This document shows positions 44,801-54,757 of a stretch of DNA of 64,000 nt, in pieces. Source of the DNA: Halichondria panicea (taxonomy: Eukaryota > Porifera > Demospongiae > Suberitida > Halichondriidae). Below the pieces are notes generated by a model, which was not told the DNA's origin, searched no databases, and saw only the letters and a program-made list of their open reading frames with translations. The DNA is taken from contig NC_087386.1 in NCBI RefSeq assembly GCF_963675165.1, forward strand, positions 4,594,169 to 4,658,168, given 5' to 3'. Made by a program: the position numbers and the translations under genes. Numbering within the stretch: position 1 is the stretch's first letter; every line of letters starts with the position of its first letter.

Positions 44801-47800
44801 AAACCAGAGTGATTATTTTCTTCAGCCCACATAACAAAAAAGTTTTATGTTAAGCATAGCTATACCCGGCCTGTAACCGAAATTAATGACACGTATAACC
44901 AGTAAGCTATGTGTTTATGAAATAAGCGGAGCAGAAGTGTGATGCACTAAGCCTTATGAGAACAAGTCTAATGTAGCTCACGAGCTACTATAACAATGTT
45001 CATTCGTGACTGCTACCCCTCCCCTCCCCTCCTCTCACTCTGATAAACTTGTCGCTGATCCTCTTAAGAGTGTTTTCACTGAACTCCTTCTCTCCACTGC
45101 TGTAGCGGAGCAGCTGGGACAGATCGAACATCGGCTTGCCGTCCAGGAATAACTCTCCTATCACACACCTGTATGCAGGGAGCAGTTGCCCTAGAAACAC
45201 TGGCAGTACAAAACAATACATACGTATCGACTGAACCGAGAAACTCGCCTATTCATTGTGTTAAGAGAGAGTATAATAACTAGTACAAGCAGATACAATC
45301 CAGCAAAATATATCAATAATCGATCGTTATCTTGCTTGAAAAATATTTCCTACACACACACACACAGGGACGCCGTTTCCCAAGGCTTTCCTCCCAGTTT
45401 GCAAAGAAGATCTTACAGAACATTATACTAGAAAAGCCAAACATAAATTATCTGTTACAAGCAGTAGCTGTTAATTACTCAGTGTTAATGCTCACCCCAA
45501 GGAGAATATGTCCATGCCATGAGTGAGGACCTGAGACCTCCCACTGAGACTCCCCGTGGTGGCCAGCTCCTGAAATGGCTGGAACCTCTCAGGAGCAATG
45601 TAGCATGTCCGCCGACGAGAGGTGTCAAAAAAGAAAGAAAAATCTGCTGGATTGTTCTGAAGAGAAAAGAAATCACAATTACGAGCAGGCAAAAACTCTA
45701 TAGGAACAAACAAATGGAGAATCCGGGTATCGATCCGGGTACCTCTCGCATGCAAAGCGAGCACTCTACCAACTTGAGCTAATCCCCACACAACATTAGA
45801 CTAAAGGTTCGCTAGTAACCTGGAAATTAATAAAGTTCAATGTACACGTAGAAAAACTGGAGAATCCGAGTATCGATCCCTAAAACCTTACGGAACAGTT
45901 CGATTTGCTATAGGCAGATAAAAAATGGAGAATCCGGGTATCGATCCCGGTACCTCTCGCATGCAAAGCGAGCGCTCTACCACTTGAGCTAATCCCCCAC
46001 ACATTAGACTAAAGGTTCGCTAGTAACCTGGAAATTAAAGTTCAGTGTACAGGCAGAAAAAACTGGAGAATCCGAGTATCGATCCCTAAAAGCTTACGGA
46101 ACAGTTCAATTTGCTATAGGCAGACAAAAAATGGAGAATCCGGGTATCGATCCCGGTACCTCTCGCATGCTAAGCGAGCGCTCTACCATTTGAGCTAATC
46201 CCCCACACATTAGACTAAAGGTTCGCTAGTAACCTGGAAATTAAAGTTCAGTGTACAGGCAGAAAAAACTGGAGAATCCGAGTATGGATCCCTAAAAGCT
46301 TACGGAACAGTTCGATTTGCTATAGGCAGATAAAAAATGGAGAATCTGGGTATCGATCCCGGTACCTCTCGCATGCAAAGCGAGCGCTCTACCACTTGAG
46401 CTAATCCCCCACACATTAGACTAAAGGTTCACTAGTAACCTGGAAATTAAAGTTCAATTAACAGACAGACAAAAACTGGAGAATCCGAGTATCGATCCCT
46501 AAAAGCTTACAGAACAGTTCAATTTGCTATAGGCAGACAAAAAATGGAGAATCCGGGTATCGATCCCGGTACCTCTCGCATGCTAAGCGAGCGCTCTACC
46601 ATTTGAGCTAATCCCCCACACATTAGACTAAAGGTTCGCTAGTAACCTGGAAATTAAAGTTCAGTGTACAGGCAGAAAAAAACTGGAGAATCCGAGTATG
46701 GATCCCTAAAAGCTTACGGAACAGTTCGATTTGCTATTATAGGCAGACAAAAAATGGAGAATCCGGGTATCGATCCCGGTATCTCTCGCATGCAAAGCGA
46801 GCGCTCTACCACTTGAGCTAATCCCCCACACATTAGACTAAAGGTTCGCTAGTAACCTGGAAATTAAAGTTCAATTAACAGACAGACAAAAACTGGAGAA
46901 TCCGAGTATCGATCCCTAAAAGCTTACGGAACAGTTCAATTTGCTATAGGCAGACAAAAAATGGAGAATCCGGGTATCGATCCCGGTACCTCTCGCATGC
47001 TAAGCGAGCGCTCTACCATTTGAGCTAATCCCCCACACATTAGACTAAAGGTTCGCTAGTAACCTGGAAATTAAAGTTCAGTGTACAGGCAGAAAAAACT
47101 GGAGAATCCGAGTATGGATCCCTAAAAACTTACGGAACAGTTCGATTTGCTATAGGCAGATAAAAAATGGAGAATCCGGGTATCGATCCCGGTACCTCTC
47201 GCATGCAAAGCGAGCGCTCTACCACTTGAGCTAATCCCCCACACATTAGACTAAAGGTTCGCTAGTAACCTGGAAATTAAAGTTCAATTAACAGACAGAC
47301 AAAAACTGGAGAATCCGAGTATCGATCCCTAAAAGCTTACGGAACAGTTCAATTTGCTATAGGCAGACAAAAAATGGAGAATCCGGGTATCGATCCCGGT
47401 ACCTCTCGCATGCTAAGCGAGCGCTCTACCATTTGAGCTAATCCCCCACACATTAGACTAAAGGTTCGCTAGTAACCTGGAAATTAAAGTTCAGTGTACA
47501 GGCAGAAAAAAACTGGAGAATCCGAGTATGGATCCCTAAAAGCTTACGGAACAGTTCGATTTGCTATAGGCAGACAAAAAATGGAGAATCCGGGTATCGA
47601 TCCCGGTATCTCTCGCATGCAAAGCGAGCGCTCTACCACTTGAGCTAATCCCCCACACATTAGACTAAAGGTTCGCTAGTAACCTGGAAATTAAAGTTCA
47701 ATTAACAGACAGACAAAAACTGGAGAATCCGAGTATCGATCCCTAAAAGCTTACGGAACAGTTCAATTTGCTATAGGCAGACAAAAAATGGAGAATCCGG

Positions 47801-50233
47801 GTATCGATCCCGGTACCTCTCGCATGCTAAGCGAGCGCTCTACCACTTGAGCTAATCCCCCACACATTAGACTAAAGGTTCGCTAGTAACCTGGAAATTA
47901 AAGTTCAATTAACAGACAGACAAAAACTGGAGAATCCGAGTACGGATCCCTAAAAGCTTACGGAACAGTTCGATTTGCTATAGGCAGACAAAAAATGGAG
48001 AATCCGGGTATCGATCCCGGTACCTCTCGCATGCAAAGCGAGCGCTCTACCACTTGAGCTAATCCCCCACACATCAGACTAAAGGTTCGCTAATAATTAC
48101 AGGCAGAGGGAGAACCCAGGTATCGATCCCTAAAAGGGGAAACAGTGCGAACAAAAAAATGGAGAATCCGGGTATCGATCCCGGTACCTCTCGCATGCTA
48201 AGCGAGCGCTCTACCATTTGAGCTAATCCCCCAATCACAACACTCTGGATTATCAAATCGGTAACAATTCCATGCCAGCGAACCACGAGAGAAATACCCC
48301 CTTACCACGTACGAGAGATATACCCCAATCCTTGTTCATTTGGTATATCTCGTACATGTACATGTAATCGAAAGGCAAACTCAAGCACTAAATGTTAACA
48401 AGCACTTACGTCTGGCAATAAAGTCGGCTTGAAGCTAGCAAAGTCGGTAAGGAGCACCCACCCCCACGATGTGAGGAGAACATTCTCTGTCTTGATGTCT
48501 CCATGGCTGATCTTTTTGTCACGGCACTCATCTAGAGCTTTAAGCAGCTGGAACACTATCCATTTCTTCTCCATGACAGTGAGGAGCGGACGTGTGCTGT
48601 GTGGGAGGGTGTGTGTTGTGTGATAGAGATGTGAGGGTGGATGGGTAGTGTACGCAGTTTGAGTACAGTTGACAACATTGCAGGTGCACTGTGTGAAATG
48701 TGTGTACGATGTTTAGAGTCTATAATCAGGTCATTCTCAATACAGCGAGGTTGATAATTAGACCTCGAAGTATTAGTAAAACCAGTAGCATGAGTTTCAA
48801 CCTGGGTTAGCAGGCCACCTCTTGTCAGAGATACTTTTGGTCTGTTAAAGGCGACCGATTTTTATCAACAGGCTTCTTTGTACAGTGTGTAAATGGATTC
48901 ATCGGTGATACTGCACAAGTATAAAACTCAAATTAATATTCACACAAACCTTAGTCTGTCATAGAGGTTGTATTGGAGATGCTGTCTGACAAGATAGGCT
49001 GCCTTGTCTGTTTCCTAAATGATAAATGAAATGTTATTGGCAAGCGTAAATAACGGACATCAAGTGCTTCCACAACAGCAAGCCCTAGCTGAACTACTAA
49101 ATGTACAAGAGCATGTAACATGTTCCAAGAAGGACAAAGAGAGCTAGGCCTCGGATGGTTGTAACATATTAAGGACAAAGACTCAGGTGTATATTTCAGT
49201 AGAAGTACCCGGCACTTCACAAGTCAACCCATTTAAAACCAATCTGGTTTTTGAAAAAAAGGGGGTAGCTTGCTCCTTAGCCTTATCATTTTATTCGGAA
49301 AGTGTTTTGTGCAAACAAGGGCATCAATAACGTAGGTGGCGTTCTTGGTCACTAAGCACTACAGAGCCTACCAACAGGTATGAGGTTCAACACACTTACA
49401 TGGAACTTCTTAAAGGGTAGGGCATTGCACACTCCATGAAGTCGAATCAGCTGATCTGTGGCAGACAAAAATGGAAGAATTATGGTAACTAGTGTGATAG
49501 TATCTGAGGAATATACTGTATGCAGTGCATTTACAATTTCAGTTTGGCTCAAACTCAAACTCAAACTTAATTCCTAGTAGTCAGTAACCAGCGACTAGCA
49601 CATGAAATGGATACAGTTATTACTAGTCCATGGGGTTAGCACTGATTGGAAAAAAGAATATTATTTCACAGGCTAACAGTTAAGTGTGTACAGCAGTAAG
49701 CAACACAATATCAACGGTTATGTGTCATACCGTGTAGCTTCTTCTCGTAGGGGGCCAACTGCAGTAGGAGGTCGTGTTTAGCAAACACCTTGATCACCAC
49801 CTCAGACCCATCACTGTGTAGGGGGTACGTCAGGATGACAAATAGTAAGATCCAACTGTTAATTAAAGGCTATTCTGAACAATAAAAAGCTCACTGGATT
49901 TTAACGTGGAGGGGGACTATATATTGATAACGGATCACCTAGTATGACGTCATCATTTCAAGAATTACAAATTTTGCTCAGAGGATTATTGTCAAGTTAA
50001 CTAGCTAGGCAAAGATTATGACGTAATGACAAGATCAGTACCTGTGCTTTGCCTTGGCCACTTTGAAGAACCTCGTGCCCCCTAAACTGCAGGGTAAAGA
50101 CAATGACACACCCTCACTATTCAGGCCATTGATCAGCTTACCTGGTCGACTTGGTGTACTCTGGGAGCTCGTTAAAGTAGCTCTCTAAGGGAAGTATCTG
50201 GGCTGGAGCGGTGGCTGTGATCTGATTGCCCAT
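30759..50233 (-). CDS. PIK3R4: PIK3R4 / VPS15, regulatory subunit of class III PI3-kinase
   Basis: Scaffold pseudokinase of the VPS34-Beclin complexes in autophagy and endosomal sorting. Exons 5' to 3': 50142-50233, 50042-50086, 49731-49813, 49400-49455, 48950-49014, 48410-48596, 45496-45656, 45039-45168, 44410-44582, 43631-43710, 42700-42848, 42396-42490, 42297-42336, 41889-41971, 41713-41776, 41513-41593, 41212-41284, 41109-41155, 40729-40830, 40101-40235, 39517-39746, 39225-39309, 38920-38976, 38765-38808, 38449-38592, 38329-38389, 37653-37818, 37096-37252, 36829-36884, 36482-36550, 36329-36386, 36022-36081, 35642-35772, 34675-34759, 34166-34380, 33705-33839, 32136-32305, 31594-31769, 30759-30999. 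Phases close: 4281 nt, 1426 residues (human 1358). MGNQ start predicts Gly2 myristoylation. Kinase domain ~20-330 has [17 protein letters not shown] and TDFA for DFG, as usual in VPS15. HEAT repeats ~330-760; WD40 ~1005-1426 ([15 protein letters not shown], ending DGVLKIWK). Intron 15 has a GC donor. Intron 6 holds the tRNA-Ala array. Confidence 0.95.
31098..31292. mobile_element. Fold-back element in VPS15 intron 38
   Basis: Left tactggagtttgcagtatct and ttgcaaca, right inverse tgttgcaaagttctgcaaac tccagta; an inner pair gcattgcgttcctt / aaggaacgcatagtgc. No coding frame. Confidence 0.55.
32838..32965. mobile_element. Inverted-repeat element, AGAGGAGGTAC ends
   Basis: Ends agaggaggtacaacaacatc and, inward from the right, agaggaggtacgacaacatc. 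In VPS15 intron 36. The ends resemble the outer part of the fold-backs at 13501 and 23917. Confidence 0.7.
34969..35413. mobile_element. Inverted-repeat element in VPS15 intron 33
   Basis: Ends catagattgaatagggagag and the exact inverse ctctccctattcaatctatg, continuing with attggaaacggaagt / acttccgtttccaat. No coding frame. Core resembles the ends of 6141-6684. Confidence 0.75.
35782..35809. repeat. (GA)n microsatellite
   Basis: Pure GA run immediately upstream of VPS15 exon 33 (on the minus strand a CT tract feeding the acceptor). Confidence 0.9.
40236..40545. repeat. GT/GGT-rich long-period tandem repeat
   Basis: Imperfect units built from ggggtattgatgtgtgcat, ggtggtggtgagtgtgtgca, gggtggtgagtatgtgtggg; the block ggggtattgatgtgtgcata recurs at 40277, 40429 and 40523. 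It begins right at the VPS15 exon 20 boundary and lies in intron 19. Confidence 0.8.
41465..41492. repeat. Perfect 13-bp hairpin
   Basis: agagtagtcaatt and its exact inverse aattgactactct separated by two bases, 20 bp from VPS15 exon 16 on its 3' side (intron 16). Could form a stem near the splice donor. Confidence 0.7.
42035..42107 (+). tRNA. tRNA-Ala(AGC)
   Basis: 73-nt cloverleaf on the plus strand: GGGGGAT acceptor pairs with ATTCTCC, discriminator A, anticodon loop TTAGCAT in stem CTCGC/GCGAG, B box GGATCGATACC, then a T6 terminator. VPS15 intron 12, opposite strand to the host gene. Confidence 0.92.
43044..43116 (+). tRNA. tRNA-Ala(AGC)
   Basis: 73-nt plus-strand cloverleaf in VPS15 intron 10. 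Differs from the 42035 copy by changes that keep pairing as G-U (anticodon stem CTCGC/GTGAG, T stem CCGGG/CCTGG). The trailing run is T5. Confidence 0.85.
43153..43548. mobile_element. TA-flanked element with CCGTATATCTTC ends
   Basis: Perfect 26-bp inverted ends: ccgtatatcttctaatttat then cggaca; TA on both sides. An internal repeated word gtgtccg...attagaa occurs several times. VPS15 intron 10. Non-autonomous. Confidence 0.8.
44063..44345. repeat. 54-bp minisatellite, about five units
   Basis: Head-to-tail units starting caccctgtactcactccact at 44063, 44117, 44171, 44225 and 44279. Units alternate between cgtactcacccc and catactcgcccc, giving a 108-bp higher-order period. VPS15 intron 9. 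The period is a multiple of three, so long artificial open frames run through it on both strands. Confidence 0.9.
45715..45787 (-). pseudogene. Degenerate tRNA-Ala(UGC)
   Basis: Edge copy of the array. One G is missing from the 5' acceptor strand, and the T stem reads CCCGG on both sides (B box not complementary), so folding is impaired. Confidence 0.7.
45926..45998 (-). tRNA. tRNA-Ala(UGC)
   Basis: 73-nt cloverleaf, anticodon loop TTTGCAT, followed by a T6 terminator on the minus strand. Array unit 1. Confidence 0.92.
46132..46204 (-). tRNA. tRNA-Ala(AGC)
   Basis: 73-nt cloverleaf, anticodon loop TTAGCAT, T6 terminator. Array unit 2. Confidence 0.92.
46338..46410 (-). tRNA. tRNA-Ala(UGC)
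   Basis: 73-nt cloverleaf with one base change at the acceptor-side end of the T stem (aatctggg for aatccggg on the plus strand), leaving a G-to-A change on the tRNA strand. Array unit 3. Confidence 0.82.
46545..46617 (-). tRNA. tRNA-Ala(AGC)
   Basis: 73-nt cloverleaf, anticodon AGC, T6 terminator. Array unit 4. Confidence 0.92.
46755..46827 (-). tRNA. tRNA-Ala(UGC)
   Basis: 73-nt cloverleaf with a base change in the variable-loop region (ggtatctctc for ggtacctctc). Array unit 5. Confidence 0.88.
46962..47034 (-). tRNA. tRNA-Ala(AGC)
   Basis: 73-nt cloverleaf, anticodon AGC, T6 terminator. Array unit 6. Confidence 0.92.
47168..47240 (-). tRNA. tRNA-Ala(UGC)
   Basis: 73-nt cloverleaf, anticodon UGC, T6 terminator. 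Array unit 7. Confidence 0.92.
47375..47447 (-). tRNA. tRNA-Ala(AGC)
   Basis: 73-nt cloverleaf, anticodon AGC, T6 terminator. Array unit 8. Confidence 0.92.
47582..47654 (-). tRNA. tRNA-Ala(UGC)
   Basis: 73-nt cloverleaf sharing the ggtatctctc variant with unit 5, evidence of recent dimer duplication. Array unit 9. Confidence 0.88.
47789..47861 (-). tRNA. tRNA-Ala(AGC)
   Basis: AGC anticodon but with the D-loop of the UGC class (accacttgagc on the plus strand), a mosaic of the two types. Array unit 10. Confidence 0.9.
47996..48068 (-). tRNA. tRNA-Ala(UGC)
   Basis: 73-nt cloverleaf, anticodon UGC, T6 terminator. Array unit 11. Confidence 0.92.
48160..48232 (-). tRNA. tRNA-Ala(AGC)
   Basis: 73-nt cloverleaf, anticodon AGC, T7 terminator, different 5' flank from the rest of the array. 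Possibly the founder or edge unit. Array unit 12. Confidence 0.92.
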
Positions 50234-50549
50234 AGCTAGCTAGCTACTCATAGATGCCAAACGTTCAGTGAGTCGAGTCTATGGGGAATAGTCGTCACAT
50301 AAATTATGTAGAAATTAACTTTGTGAAATAATTTTTGTCACGGGACGAATTGTCTCTAAAACACCGCATACCGAGGTGTGCACGTGGTGATCCGTTCCTG
50401 TTTGTTCACAAATTGCACAAATACAATGCACAAAATAAGCAACAGCCAAAATATAAACAAGTATCTCTAATGTAGTTCATTCAATAGTTCTAGAAATGGT
50501 AATACAATGCACAATAAGCAACAGCAAAAAGTAAACATGTATCTAATAC

Positions 50550-50760
50550 AGTTCTAATGTTCATTCAATAATTCTCGAGCGGTTGGTCGATTGTCTTTCT
50601 CTTTATGGACACAGCGACTGAGGATATTACAGGACTCACGGTCTTGGATGGTGAGGAGTAAGCACTCACGTCCGTCATCACTCGGAAACTGGCCAGAACA
50701 TACTGATCTCGATCAGGAGCACCCCCAGACTATCCGCTTGGTCAACTGGAGGGACGGGGT
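50550..50760 (-). pseudogene. Protein-kinase C-terminal relic
   Basis: On the minus strand, DQADSLGVLLIEIS (kinase subdomain IX type) is followed by a stop; in the next frame RECLLLTIQDRESCNILSRC then KEKDNRPTARELLNEH and a stop match subdomain XI (C...P..RPT..ELL). The frame break and absence of the ATP and catalytic regions mark a fragment. Confidence 0.6.
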
Positions 50761-50784
50761 ACTGTCAAAGCGTTATGAAAAGGT

Positions 50785-51085
50785 ATGAAGATCGACTGAT
50801 TTGCAGCTAGGATATTAGTGTAGAAGATTAGCCCATGGATAGTGCCTGTTGCTATGGAAAACAAGAATGAATGTGACTATAGTAGTATGCCTGCCAGGGC
50901 ATGCAAACGAAAGTAGCAGGAGAAGGTAAGTGTTTGAGCACAGTTCACATCGTGAAGTACCTTGAGTCCTGGTTCACATTCTCCACACAAGACACCACTT
51001 CGATTGTAGGCACACTGTTCGTCAGGGCTGCTTAGACTGATGTTGACTGGTTTTAGTACACAATAGTCAAATGTACAGTTGCTAA
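50785..51085 (-). pseudogene. Relic of a sponge/cnidarian-type multi-pass receptor family
   Basis: One minus-strand frame reads VNISLSSPDEQCAYNRSG, VLCGECEPGL and, after an in-frame TAG near 50890, IATGTIHGLIFYTNILAANQ. The order PD.QCA.NRSG.LCG.C..GL followed by GT.(N/H)GLIFY.NI...N is a signature I remember from large uncharacterised receptor-like families in sponges and cnidarians. The stop and the missing flanking regions make this a fragment. Confidence 0.55.
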
Positions 51086-51245
51086 CAACATATACCCACT
51101 TCCGTTAGTGGTATTAGTCACTCCTATCCATTTTGTTATTGACTTTCCAATTTTATGGTCCCATTTTCCTCAGCCTTGAACAGTTTGTTATCTGATATTC
51201 TTGTTGCAAGACTGGATCACAGAGTTAAACTGAATTCACACGATA

Positions 51246-51665
51246 TGTGACAGGCTCTGGGAAAACAGACCAATTGGCGCAAGCTATAATTTTTGCGATC
51301 TATATACCAGATGATAGAGCAAAGAATTGCCTACGCATTGATATGCTTAGTTTGCACATAACTTGTTCCATGCCTGAGTTATGCGCGTTGGAAACTCGAA
51401 GTTATAAAACAGCAGTATTGAGAAACGCCCACTCAAAGATTGCTAAATTGGGAAAAGTAAGGTAATGGTGGCTGCTTAGACAAGCGCTTTGGTGGAACGA
51501 GTTGGATTCAGAGCAGCAGATTTTGCAGAGAGGTAGTAGAAACACTGTAGATAACCATAAGCCAAGAAAAAAATTTATGAGATTATACACTGTAGTCTAT
51601 AAATCTGGCTATTGCTCAAAACCAATATCTGCTCCAATTGGTCTGTTTTCCCAGAGCCTGTCACA
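51246..51665. mobile_element. TA-flanked inverted-repeat element, TGTGACAGGCTCTGGG ends
   Basis: Inverted ends of 31 bp: tgtgacaggctctgggaaaa then cagaccaattgg, with TA on both sides. Short frames inside show no transposase motif. Confidence 0.8.
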
Positions 51666-51667
51666 TA

Positions 51668-52655
51668 TGCTTAGAACTTGTCTTGAAATTCCGCTCAAAT
51701 TGTTAAAATGAATGTTGAATATTTGAATATAGGAAATATAGGGGTTGTGTGTATAGTTAGTATTTACAGCGTATGTTTTGTGCATACCATTATATGGTTG
51801 AGTCACAGTTTTGTGTTAGTCTCGCTTTGCTTTAAAGTGATTGAACTGATTTTGATAAACAATAATGGCATTTTGAACATGCATTGCCACTAGATAATTA
51901 TAGATATACCAGTGGCGGATCCAGTGCAGGGCACAAGGGGCATCATGTTAGTTGGCATTTTAGAGATGGTATTGTTGACCGCACCATGGATAGAGGATTG
52001 CTTTGTTGCATTTCTAGGTAGTGTTAGATAATTTAATTTTTGTACTTCAGTATAGTAAACTGTCACTCATGCCTTGCAGGCACTCGTCCAGTTACAGGCA
52101 CAGACTTGTTATAGACAGTTATAGACTCGTTATATATAGACAGCTATATTGCATGGCAGAGATTCATCATGCAATACAAATATACATGACTGTCACCCTG
52201 TATTACTTTAATTAGCACCAATTAAGTGACCATTTCATTCTGATAATTTCATTTTCGTACTTCAGTAGTAAACTGTCACTCGTGCAGTTACGGCACCAGA
52301 CTCGCGATAATCCTCATGCAGTATCCATTATCCATAGGATTACCGATATTATGCGTATCAGCCGCACATGTACAGAGAATTTAGCACATTACAAACAAGG
52401 AAATGTTGGTTACACGATATTGAGTCCGCAATACTGTGCTCCTGGTAATATAACATTGACCAAGGCATGTATTGGATTGGGTGATATTGATATTACCCAT
52501 GCAGACATGCACTGTATTTACAACAGTAGTACAATCCTTTGATGTCTGACCATGCACAATGAGCAATAAAGTGAGTCACTTTATCTCCTATACATGCACC
52601 CTCTCCCCTGCAGTCCAATATGGATGCATGGTGATAGATCGCTGAGTAGAGAGGT
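51668..52655. other. Intergenic, no gene seen
   Basis: Contains a hAT-like word cagtggcggatccag near 51912 without a partner, and the duplicated phrase agta.taaactgtcactc at about 52051 and 52267. Confidence 0.45.
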
Positions 52656-52659
52656 GTCA

Positions 52660-53165
52660 TAAATTAGACGCTGCCAACATACATATCCTGTGTCATATAT
52701 ACTGGTGTCCAAGTAGCAGCAGCCAATGCCATTTGATCATCTACGTGTCGTAACAGGAGTACACCAACTAGAGTACAATACATGGTATACACACTTCCAA
52801 AATAGTCGTACGTCATATAATTATATGTTGGTTTACAAATATACACACTGTCAAAATAGTCGTGGTCATATGCTGGTTTCCAAGTAGCCAATGACAGTTA
52901 TGTGTCATAAGAGGACTACATTGAACCGAAGTACAATGACTTCTGCATGTTATGACACATATAAACATGAATTAGAGTTGCAATACAAAGGAAGCATCTT
53001 ACACTTTGGCAGTGTGTATATATTATAGTATATATACACACTGCCAAAGTAGTCCTTTGTCATATATACTGGTTTCCAAGCAGCAGCCAATGACATTTGA
53101 GCATAGTACATGAATTATAAAGATTTTGTGTTTTACAAATACACACTGCCAACATAGTCGTGCGT
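52660..53165. repeat. Degenerate tandem repeats upstream of the fibrinogen-domain gene
   Basis: At least four imperfect copies of acac.ctgcca.agtagtc.t..gtcatata..tggtttcca.gtagc..ccaatgac. A perfect 20-bp hairpin (53003-53022 with 53031-53050, actttggcagtgtgtatata) arises where one copy is inverted. Confidence 0.65.
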
Positions 53166-53481
53166 CATTTCCAGTCATCAGAAGTACATGAAGGGGAGCA
53201 GCGATACATGGTTATGTCAACCCACACACTTTACATTACTACAAGTGTTTGTGACGTATACTTACGCAAAAAAAGTATTTATATGGCGTGTATATATAGA
53301 AGTTGCTTATACTTTCCTTCATGTATACTCCTGGTTGCCAGCCGTAATGACATCCAAGGGATTGGAATGAGATTCATCATACAATAGAACCTACATTTCA
53401 CCGTGTGAGCGATTAGTATATAAAACCCTCGACTAAGTGACCATTATATTTTCGTAAATTGGTATAGTAAGTCTCATCAAA

Positions 53482-54757
53482 ATGGCACTGAAAGCTGTTC
53501 TCTTCATAATTGCGACTCTGGCAATAGTCGGCAAAGCTACCTCGGAGAGCTGTGGTGCTCAGTTCAGAAGTTCAGTCCACAAAACAATCAGTCTAAAGGA
53601 GAGCTGTGATGATGCTGTGTTTAATGACTGTTGTCAGGTATACTGCATGATTGTATTATTTATGATACTGCTGTTATACTGCATGCATATGTTATATAGC
53701 CTTGTTTTCAGGTGAATTTGTCTCTATTATAACGCTATAGACTTATATACACCGTATACTAGCTGTTCAATGCATGCCAATGCATGAGTGATATAGAATG
53801 TATATCATAATAATTATGTATTGCAAACTAACCCCAAGCAGACTATATATAGTTACTAGCATACAATGTATATATAATTTTAGTCAATAGATCTAGCATA
53901 ATTATAACAATAATAATTATTGCAATTGCTCATGTAAGTATATATATTACCACAGAGATATATATTGCTTTCATGCAACTATATACATAGGCTGGAAGTC
54001 ATAATTATATTGTTAGGCTATAATAATACATAATTATACAAAAATGCCAAACATTTTGTGTGTGCATATAAACTTTTTTTATTCCAATGCTTAGATTGCA
54101 AAGGTTTCCAGAATATACACCAGCAAGCCGTTGGAGTCAGGAATTTACGACATAAGTCCCAACAAAACCATGCCCGTCATGTTCACCTATTCTTCAAAAA
54201 TGAAAGCTAGGTGCAATATGGAAAGCAATGACGGAGGTTGGACTGTGCTTGTTCGAAGAGTTCTAGGCGGCAACCTTACATTTGGAAGGGGGTGGACTGA
54301 ATACGAAAACGGATTCGGTGATTTGAATACTGAGTTTTGGTATGGCCTTAAAAACATGTATTATCTTACGAATCTTGACCCAATGGAAGTAGAAGTAGAA
54401 TTTAAACAAGTCGGAAGTGCTAAAATCGTTCTAGGTTATGGTCATTTCTTAATTGACGGTCTGGATACAAAATACACGCTCCACGTGTCTCAGCCAAAAC
54501 AGACAGGAGGATTTGATTCGTTCGCTCATCACAACGGCAGAAAATTCTCAACAAATGACAGTGAAAATGACGATCACGGTTCTAATTGTGTTCAGAGCTA
54601 TGGTGGCGGTGGGGGGTGGTGGTTTGGAGCCTGCTGGGATCTAACACTAACAAACACAAAACCAAGCATGCATGTTGGGGGAGACAGGTATGTAAATTAT
54701 GATTTTGCAGAGCTAAGGATTCGACCAAAGACCTGTGTGGAGAAAACCTGTGTTTAG
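53482..54757 (+). CDS. Secreted fibrinogen-domain (ficolin/FREP-like) protein
   Basis: Two exons, 53482-53637 and 54095-54757, joined in phase 0; 272 residues. Residues 1-21 are a signal peptide. The rest is mostly one fibrinogen-related domain: SGIYDISPNKTMPVMFTYSS (63-82), MESNDGGWTVLVRR, FGRGWTEYENGFGDLNTEFW, and a calcium-site-like segment NDSENDDHGSNC, ending near LRIRPKTC. The usual WWF.(A/S)C.. is present as WWFGACWDLTLTN. There is no collagen-like or coiled-coil region, so it is not a classic ficolin. Such proteins usually act as extracellular lectins or in recognition; the ligand is unknown. The short Cys-rich N-terminal segment (ESCGAQF, SCDDAVFNDCCQ) could mediate oligomers. The two extra C-terminal Cys are unusual. 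Confidence 0.88.

Larger units (their letters stand above)
45657..48409. repeat. Tandem array of ~206-bp tRNA-Ala units, dimeric period ~413 bp
   Basis: VPS15 intron 6. Consecutive units start (tRNA 3' side) at 45926, 46132, 46338, 46545, 46755, 46962, 47168, 47375, 47582, 47789, 47996 and 48160, spaced 206-210 bp except the last (164). Anticodons alternate UGC, AGC throughout. Spacers alternate too (ttcagtgtacaggcag versus ttcaattaacagacag), so the true period is the dimer. Each unit also carries a ~58-bp tRNA relic (ggagaatccgagtatcgatc then cctaaaagcttacgg). Confidence 0.95.

Noticed and set aside
45657-48409. CRISPR-like regular repeat array
   Set aside because: The regular spacing superficially recalls CRISPR, but the repeated parts are 73-nt tRNA genes and the spacers are themselves conserved; the host is eukaryotic.
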